Shown here in pieces: positions 57,933 to 64,000 of a stretch of 64,000 nucleotides of DNA. This stretch comes from PALSA-693 sp963702305. Lineage in GTDB: Bacteria; Actinomycetota; Acidimicrobiia; Acidimicrobiales; Palsa-688. The position numbers were made by a program, and so were the translations under genes. The number at the start of each line of letters is the position of its first letter. Position 1 is the first letter of the stretch. The notes under the pieces are model-generated. The model had not been told where the DNA came from. It did no database searches and saw only the letters and a program-made list of their open reading frames with translations. The stretch is taken from NCBI GenBank assembly GCA_963702305.1, contig CAVPBX010000002.1, forward strand, positions 62,001-126,000. Reading direction: 5' to 3'.

Positions 57933-59039
57933 CCGGGGTGGGTGGCGTTGGCCTTGTCGTGCAGGGCCTGGAGCAACTCGTCGTAGCTCTTGGTAAAGGA
58001 GGCCACCCCTTCCTCCTCGAGGACCCGCGACACGTCGGCCATGTCGATGCCGACCTGGGCCAGGCGGTCGAGATGCGGCCTGCGGCGCCGGCGTAGTCGA
58101 CGTCGACGGTGCGGGCCACCGTGCCGTGGTCCAGGAAGGCGGCCACGGTGGCGTCGGGCATGGTGTTGACGGTGTGCGGGCCGATCAGGCTGTCGACGTA
58201 CAGCAGGTCCGGGTAGGCCGGGTTCTTGGTCGACGTCGACGCCCAGAGGGGCCGCTGCGGGTGGGCGCCCTTGGCGGCCAGGGCCTCCCAGCGGGGTCCG
58301 GAGAAGCGCTGCTCGAACAGCTGGTAGGCCAGCCGGGCCTGGGCCACCGCGGCCTTCCCGGCCAGCGGCGGCACCCCGGTCGCCCAGCGGCCTCCAGCCG
58401 GCGGTCGACCTCGGTGTCGACCCGGCTCACGAAGAACGACGCCACGCTGTGCACCTGGGACAGGTCCCCGCCGGCCTGCGGCCCGCGCCTCCAGACCGGA
58501 CAGGTAGGCCTCGATGACCTCGTCGTAGCGGGCCAGGCTGAAGATCAGGGTGACGTTGATGCTGCGGCCCTCCGAGATCATCTGCTGGATGGCCGGCACC
58601 CCTCGCCGCGGTGGCTGGGATCTTGACGAACAGGTTGGGGAGCTGCATGCGCTGGTGGAGGCCGCGGGCCGCCTCGATGGTGCCGTCGGTGTCGTTGGCC
58701 AGGGCCGGGGACACCTCGAGCGACACGAAGCCGTCGACGCCGCCGCTGCGCGTCGTGGACCGGGCGCAGGATGGCGCAGGCGTGCGGTGATGTCGTCGAT
58801 GGCCATCTCCCAGAAGGCCTGCTCGACCGACATCCGGCCGATCAGGGTGGCGAACTGCTCGTCGTAGGCGTCCGAGCCGGTCATCGCCTTCTGGAAGATG
58901 GTGGGGTTGGACGTGACCCCCCGGATGCCGTCGTCGACCAGCTTCTGCAGGTCGCCGCCGCTGGATGGCGGGGCGGGTGACGTTGTCGATCCAGGGGCTC
59001 TGGCCCTGCGGTGTCGTAGAGATCGTGCAGGCGGGTCAT
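57929..59039 (-). CDS. tal: Transaldolase, several frameshifts
   Basis: About 370 residues, normal for the actinobacterial long type. Segments seen in different frames: LHDLYDTAGQSPWIDNVTRP, LVDDGIRGVTSNPTIFQKA, FVSLEVSPALANDT, LPNLFVKIPAT (Schiff-base lysine), INVTLIFSLARYDEVIEAYL and SLIGPHTVNTMPDATV. It links glycolytic and pentose phosphate intermediates. At least five indels are needed for an intact frame. An AGGAG sequence lies 11 nt before ATG 59039. The tkt and tal frames are contiguous in the sequence as given, but I do not think this is a real fusion. Confidence 0.87.
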
Positions 59040-59047
59040 GGCGTGGT

Positions 59048-61070
59048 CTACTCCTCGTGTCGTCGTTGCCTCGTCGTCGTCGAAGGTGTCCATCTCCTCC
59101 AGCAGGGCCCGGGCCCGGTCGGCCACGTTCTCCGGGGTGAATCCGAACTCGGCCAGGACCTGGGCGCCCGGCGCCGAGGCCCCGAAGTGGTCGATGGCGA
59201 CCGAGTCGTCGGCCCACCGGGACCACCCGAAGGAGGCGGCGGCCTCGACCGAGAGGATCGGCGCGCCCGGGCCCGAGCACCTCGTCCTGGTAGTCGTCGT
59301 CCTGCTCGTCGAACAGCTCCCAGCTGGGCATCGACACCACCCGCGCCGTCACCCCCTCTGCCTGCCAGCAGACCGGCGGCGGCCACGCAGACGGACACTT
59401 CCGAGCCGGTGCCGATGAGGACCACGTCCGGGTCCTCGCTGCCGTCGAGCAGCGGCGTACGCGCCCTTCTCCAGGTTGGCGCGCCAGGACGGCCGTGCCC
59501 TCGAGCACCGGGATGTCCTGCCGGCTCAGGATCAGGGCGGTGGGCCCGTCTCGTTCGATGGCGACGCGCAGGGCCTGGGCGGACTCGTTGGCGTCGGCGG
59601 GGCGGATCACCCGCAGCCCGGGCATGGCCCGCATGGCGGCCAGTTGCTCGATCGGCTGGTGGGTCGGGCCGTCCTCGCCGAGCCCGACCGAGTCGTGCGT
59701 CCAGAAGTAGATGACCTTGGCTTCGGAGATGGCGGCCAGGCGCACCGCCCCCCGCATGTAGTCGCTGAACACGAAGAACGTGCCGCCGATGGGGATGGTG
59801 CCGCCGTGCAGGCTCAAGCCGTTGAGGATCCCGCCCATGGCGTGCTCGCGGACGCCGAAGGCCAGCGCCCGCCCCTCGGGGTGCTCGCGGCTCTGCCGTT
59901 CGGTGTCGTCCAGTTTCGTCCCGGTGTTGCCGGTCAGGTCCGCCCCGCCGGCCACCAGCCCCGGTACGTCGTCGCGGAGGGCGTTGAGGGCCTTGTTGAT
60001 GGAGTGGCGGGTGGCGACCTGCTCGCCGGGTGTGGTCCACGTCGGCAGTTGCTCCTGCCACCCGGCCCGGCCCTGCGTTGGCCCACACCGCGTCCCACTC
60101 CTCCCGGTCGCCGTTCCAGCCCGACAGGCGCTTCTCCCACGCCTGCCGAACGGCTTGGCCCCGGGGGATGGCCTGGCGGTACATGGTCGAGCACGTCGTC
60201 GGGGACCCAGAAGGTCTCGTCGGGCGGCAGGCCCAGGATCTCCTTGGTGGCCCTGACCTCGTCCTCGCCGAGCGGTGACCCGTGGGCCTTGGGGTTGTCG
60301 GTCATGTGGGGCGCCGGCCAGCCGATGTGGCTGCGGAGGATCAGCAGGCTGGGCCGCTCCTCCTCGGCCATGGCCCGGCGGAGGCCGGCCTCGAGGGCGT
60401 CGGTGTCGTTGGCGACCTCGCCCAGGTGCTCGACGTGCCAGCCGTAGGCTTCGAAGCGGCCGGCCGGCGTCGTCGTCGAGGGTGATCTCGGTGGGCCCGT
60501 CGATGGTGATGTGGTTGTCGTCGTAGACGTAGACGAGTCGCCCCAGCCCCAGATGGCCGGCCAGCGAGGCGGCCTCGTGGCTGATGCCCTCCATCAGGTC
60601 ACCGTCGCTGCAGATGACGAAGGTGTGGTGGTCGACGAGGTCGGCGCCGAAGCGCGACCCGCAGCATGCGTTCGGCGATGCCCAGGCCCACCCCGTTGGC
60701 CACCCCCTGCCCGAGGGGACCGGTGGTGACCTCGATGCCGGGCAGGTCGTGGACCTCCGGGTGGCCGGGGGTGCGGCTGTGCAGCTGGCGGAACTGGCGC
60801 AGGTCGTCGAGCTCGGCGCCGTACCCGGTCAGGTACAGCATCGAGTACAGGAGGATGCAGGCGTGCCCGCAGGACAGCACGAACCGGTCGCGGTCCGGCC
60901 AGCTGGGATCGCTCGGGTCGTAGGTCATGACCCGGTCCCACAGCACGTGGGCCAGGGGCGCCAGCGCCATCGCCGTGCCCGGATGCCCGGAGTTGGCCCG
61001 CTGGGGGGCGTCCATGGCCAGGCCCCGGATGACGTTGATGCCCAGCTGTTCCAGCGTCGCGGTCCGTCAT
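59048..61070 (-). CDS. tkt: Transketolase, many frameshifts
   Basis: About 670 residues. Thiamine-diphosphate motifs: ANSGHPGTAMALAPLAHVLW, GPLGQGVANGVG, the ICSDGDLMEGISHEA cofactor-binding segment, DDNHITIDGPTE, AFGVREHAMGGILNG, FSDYMRGAVRLAA and HDSVGLGEDGPTHQPIEQL. About ten indels interrupt it, several of them clear GC-unit losses (61,053; 60,653; 59,451). The start ATG 61070 is 6 nt after TACTGT. It is the first gene of the collinear pentose phosphate/oxidoreductase run. Confidence 0.9.
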
Positions 61071-61076
61071 GGACAA

Positions 61077-61082
61077 ACAGTA
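61077..61082 (-). promoter_or_regulatory. -10 hexamer for tkt (possible operon promoter)
   Basis: On the minus strand TACTGT ends 6 nt before ATG 61070. It could drive the run down to etfB, about 15 kb. Confidence 0.45.
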
Positions 61083-61137
61083 CCCACGCGCTGGTCGGTC
61101 GGTTGCCACTGGCCGCCCGCGGCGGCCAGCCGGCGGC

Positions 61138-61528
61138 TCAGACGGGCGGGAGGAGCGTCAGCGGGACGACGTGGGCGGTGCCGTCGGGCAGCAGCCGGCA
61201 GTGGGCCTCGATGGTCCCGTAGCTCATGGAACTCGAGCTCGCCCCGCACCAGCCGGTAGGTGAACTTGCCGGGCTCCACCTGGAACGGCGACACGTTGCG
61301 GGCGACCTGCTCGCCCTTCTCGTCGCGGAACACCACCTCCAGGATGCCCTGGCCTTCCTCGTCGGGCCGGCACCGGACCAGCACGATCAAGTGGGGGGTG
61401 ACCGTCACCGGGGGCGCCGACGGGGCCGCCATGGAGAACATGATCCCGGTCAGGTCGATCCGGGTGGAGGGCCCGGGGACCGGCCGCAGGTCGATGTTTT
61501 CGGCGAACAGGGCGGAGACGATGTCCAT
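61138..61528 (-). CDS. Conserved small protein, frameshifted, unknown function
   Basis: About 130 residues from ATG 61528, 9 nt after the desaturase stop. DIVSALFAENIDLRPVPGPS, TRIDLTGIMFSMAAPSAPP and VFRDEKGEQVARNVSPFQVE are the well-formed parts. The frame breaks near 61,228; the corrected end reads YGTIEAHCRLLPDGT and ends PLTLLPPV. It appears to be a beta-rich cytoplasmic protein of an actinobacterial family whose function I cannot name. Confidence 0.65.
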
Positions 61529-61537
61529 CGGCGGCGG

Positions 61538-62299
61538 TCAGACCGGCTGCGGGGTCCGGTTGGCCCGGGCCGTGACGCGGGGCTGCTCGTGGCGGACCGT
61601 CAGCCAGCGCAGCTTCCGGGCCACGGCGATCGTCCACCAGCCCGGGTCGATCTCGCCCCGGTGGAAGGAGAGGCGGGCGGAGGTGGGGGCGGCGTGATGG
61701 TTGCTGTGCAGGCCCTCGCCGGCGGTGAGCCAGGCCAGCCACTGGGTGTTGGCGGCCAGGCCGGCGAAGGGGCGGCGCCCGAAGCGGTGCCCGACGGCGT
61801 TGACGGCCGAGTTGAGCAACAGGTAGCTCACCACGTGGGTGACCGAGGCGATGGCGGCCAGCTCCCAGTTGCCCCAGAAGACCAGCAGCAACAGGCCGAT
61901 CCCGAGCCCCAGCCCGACGTAGCCGTGGTCGAACAGCACCTTGTCCCAGCGGTCGGCCGGCAGATCCTTGGCGTACTTTTCCACCGTGACCTTGTCGCGG
62001 GCCACCCGCCGGTAGAGCACGACGTTGCCGATCTGCACGGTGGCGAAGCCCTCGATCAGCGGGGAGTGCGGGTCGCCGTCGACGTCGGTGAAGGCGTGGT
62101 GCCGGCGGTGCACCGCGACCCATTGCCTCGGCTTGATGCCGGTCATGACCCAGGTCAGCAGCCGGCAGGCGAACCGCAGCCGGGGCGACATGGTGACGGC
62201 CCGGTGCGACAGCGTCCGGTGCAGGAAGACGGTGGTGAGGAACAAGGCGGCCTGGCACACGGCCAGACCGACCAGCACGGCGAGGAGAATCCCGGGCAC
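61538..62299 (-). CDS. Membrane fatty acid desaturase (acyl-CoA delta-9 type)
   Basis: 253 residues. Three histidine boxes are present: HRTLSH (about 27), HRRHH (about 65) and HSNHH (about 199). N-terminal and central hydrophobic segments account for about four TM helices (LLAVLVGLAVCQAALFLTTV; LGLGIGLLLLVFWGNWEL). The diiron enzyme puts a cis double bond into acyl chains and adjusts membrane fluidity. It is shorter than most family members (about 300). GTG 62299 follows TAGCGT by 6 nt. Confidence 0.88.
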   Translation of the reverse strand: MPGILLAVLVGLAVCQAALFLTTVFLHRTLSHRAVTMSPRLRFACRLLTWVMTGIKPRQWVAVHRRHHAFTDVDGDPHSPLIEGFATVQIGNVVLYRRVARDKVTVEKYAKDLPADRWDKVLFDHGYVGLGLGIGLLLLVFWGNWELAAIASVTHVVSYLLLNSAVNAVGHRFGRRPFAGLAANTQWLAWLTAGEGLHSNHHAAPTSARLSFHRGEIDPGWWTIAVARKLRWLTVRHEQPRVTARANRTPQPV

Positions 62300-62305
62300 G
62301 CCGCA

Positions 62306-62311
62306 ACGCTA
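62306..62311 (-). promoter_or_regulatory. -10 hexamer of a leaderless promoter for the desaturase
   Basis: On the minus strand TAGCGT ends 6 nt before GTG 62299. Confidence 0.45.
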
Positions 62312-62356
62312 TCGGACTGACCAGATGGTAGACGGCGGGCGGCGAAGGGCCTCGCC

Positions 62357-62362
62357 TACGCT
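62357..62362 (+). promoter_or_regulatory. -10 hexamer of a leaderless promoter for dacB
   Basis: TACGCT ends 7 nt before ATG 62370, with no Shine-Dalgarno. Confidence 0.5.
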
Positions 62363-62369
62363 GGCCGGA

Positions 62370-63888
62370 ATGCGCGGTGAGGGCCGTTCCGGCCGCCCGA
62401 TAGCGGTGACCGCCCGGTTGGCCGCGATGGCCGGCGGCCGTGGCCCTGGCGTTGGCTTTGGCCGTGACGTTGGCTGTTTCGCAGTGGCGCCGGCGGTCGG
62501 CGCCGGCCGCGGCCTCGCAGGTTGCGGTGACGCGGTCCGACGACCACGCCGATCCTGTCGGTCCGGCGGGTCCCGGGCTGGGTGGCCGAGACGGTCGCCG
62601 CCCAGCGCCTGACGCCGCCCTCGCCGCGCTGCTGGCGGCGCCGGTGCTGGGAGGGCGCGGCCCGGACCGGGTGCCTGGTCGGTCAGCCAGGGCGGCCGGC
62701 TGTTGTACTCGGCCAACGCCGCCCAGAGTCTGATCCCGGCGTCCAACATGAAGTTGCTGACGGCCACGGCGGTCCTGGACCGGCTGGGGCCGGCCCACCG
62801 GATCACCACCCGGGTGCTGGCTTCCCGCCCGGCGCACGGCGTGGTCGCCGGCAACCTGTACCTGGTGGGCGCCGGCGACCCGCTGCTGCGGACCCCGGCG
62901 TACGCCGCCGCCCTGGGGCCCGACGAGACGCTCTACACCTCGCTGTCGCAGCTGGCCCGCCAGGTCGTCGCCGCCGGGGTCACCGCAGATCACCGGCTCG
63001 GTGCTGGGTGACGAGACCCGCTACGACCAGCTGCGGACGGTCCCGACGTGGAAGCCGGTGTACGCGGCCGAAGGCGACGTCGGCCCGTTGAGCGCCGTCG
63101 ACGTCAACGACGGGACCGCCCCCGCGAGCTCCAACCCGCCACCGTCTGGCACCTCGGCATCGGGCCTGCAGGCCGCGGTGTCCGCCAACCCGGCGGTGCG
63201 GGCCGCGGCCACGTTCACCGCCCTGCTCCGGGCGGACGGCGTCCGGGTTTCCGGCAGTCCGGCCACCGGGAAGGCCCCGGCCGGTGCCCCGGCCCTCACC
63301 GCCATCGCCAGCGCCCCCGTCGCCGCCGAGGTGGGGGCCATGCTGACCGTGAGCGACGACACCGCGGCGGAGCTTTTCACCAAGGAGCTCGGCTACCAGG
63401 CGTCCGGATCGGGCACCACGGCCGCCGGCGCCGCCGCCATCCGGGCCGATCTGGCCGCCGACGGCCTGCCCCTGTCGGGGTTGGTGATCGATGACGGTTC
63501 AGGGCTCGATCGGGGTGACCGGGTCACGTGCAACCTGCTCCTCGCCGATCTCGAGCACGTCGGCGCCGCGGGGCCGCTGGCGCACGGCCTGCCGATCGCC
63601 GGCCAGACCGGCACCCTCCGGTCTCGCATGGTCGGCACCCCCGCCGCCGGGCGGGTGCGGGCCAAGACCGGGACCCTCGACGACGTGGTGGGGCTGAGCG
63701 GCTTCGTGGCGCCCGGGCCGGGCGTCACCGTCCCTGGCTCGGTGCTGGGCCAGCCCCTCGCGTTCGCCCTGGTGCTCGACGGGGTGCCGACGCTCGACGC
63801 CGGGCGGGCCGTGGCGGATCAGATCGGGGTGGCGCTCGCCACCTACCCGCAGCTGCCCACGCCGGCCGACCTCGAACCCCGTCGTTGA
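62370..63888 (+). CDS. dacB: D-alanyl-D-alanine carboxypeptidase/endopeptidase (PBP4, S13), frameshifted
   Basis: About 505 residues. An N-terminal signal anchor (AAAVALALALAVTLAVSQW) leads to a penicillin-binding S13 domain. Its motifs are SxxK as ASNMKLLT, SxN region DDGSGLDRGDRV (SGL rather than the usual SxN, as in some S13 proteins), and KTG as RAKTGTLDDV. It cleaves D-Ala-D-Ala or cross-bridges in the periplasmic wall. Frames break near 62,445, 62,545, 62,690 and 62,995; the protein text either side is good. Confidence 0.88.
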
Positions 63889-64000
63889 CCCACGCCCTGC
63901 CGATGTTCCCGCTCGGCAACGTCCTGATGCCCACCCAGCTCCTACCCCTCCACGTGTTCGAGCCCCGCTACCGCGCCCTCATGGACCGGTCTGACCGAGC
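63885..64000 (+). CDS. LON substrate-binding domain protein (3' truncated by the window)
   Basis: Only about 38 residues are visible. MFPLGNVLMPTQLLPLHVFE followed by PRYRALM is the diagnostic start of stand-alone LON-domain (PUA-like, Lon N-terminal) proteins. The frame could start at TTG 63885, overlapping the dacB stop (TTGA), or at ATG 63903. The rest lies outside the window. Confidence 0.82.
   Translation, partial: MTHALPMFPLGNVLMPTQLLPLHVFEPRYRALMDRSDR

Overview
The window is very GC-rich, densely coded DNA from a high-GC Gram-positive bacterium. An actinobacterium, probably of the class Acidimicrobiia, is the best guess. This rests on a DUF3151 protein, OpcA beside Zwf, a CpfC-type ferrochelatase with a C-terminal cysteine cluster, and two secreted proteins carrying the 42-residue GYWL..SDGG.FSFGDA repeat. 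The class assignment is inference. No rRNA, tRNA, CRISPR array, transposase or phage gene was seen. Many housekeeping genes carry single frameshifts in otherwise well conserved proteins (ahcY, argS, tyrS, zwf, tal, tkt, pgl, dacB and others). The commonest pattern is loss of one GC unit from a GCGC context, so most are probably consensus errors rather than pseudogenes.

Layout. 1-2.2 kb: end of a DapC-like aminotransferase, an Rrf2 regulator and an enoyl-CoA hydratase. 2.2-4.45 kb (minus): ahcY, nadD and a small membrane protein. 4.45-5.25 kb: an 800-bp divergent intergenic region full of inverted and tandem repeats. 5.25-13.6 kb: PIG-L deacetylase, acyl-CoA dehydrogenase, ferrochelatase, a repeat/3D-domain wall protein, amidase, FAD-linked oxidase and a second hydratase. 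13.7-24.6 kb: mixed metabolism (dienelactone hydrolase, ABC ATPase, argS, a third hydratase, an S53 peptidase, hydroxyacid dehydrogenase, a threonine-synthase-like enzyme, GH38 mannosidase). 24.6-33.5 kb: cold-shock protein, fdhD-mobA, a His-rich anchored protein coupled to a diguanylate cyclase, tyrS, HIT and GNAT proteins, DUF3151, a flavin reductase-like protein and RNase D. 33.5-39.5 kb: GH13 glucosidase, small proteins, M20 peptidase and a TAP-like lipoprotein hydrolase. 39.7-43.4 kb: a glycolate-oxidase operon glcD-glcE-glcF. 43.5-46 kb: a lipoprotein and a secreted GH3/repeat protein.

The most interesting part is a collinear minus-strand run from 61.07 down to 46.10 kb. It reads tkt, tal, zwf, opcA, pgl, a LOG-family gene, two tandem FMN/4Fe-4S/FAD oxidoreductases of the FadH/OYE type, etfA, fixC, fixX and etfB. 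Most junctions overlap or abut. The last six genes resemble the redox cassette that accompanies mycofactocin clusters, but no mycofactocin biosynthesis gene lies in this window. Here the cassette is directly continuous with the NADPH-producing oxidative pentose phosphate pathway.

A second recurring theme is leaderless expression. At least a dozen genes on both strands have a TANNNT hexamer ending 6-9 nt before the start codon and no Shine-Dalgarno sequence. Genes inside operons instead show 4-bp or larger stop/start overlaps.
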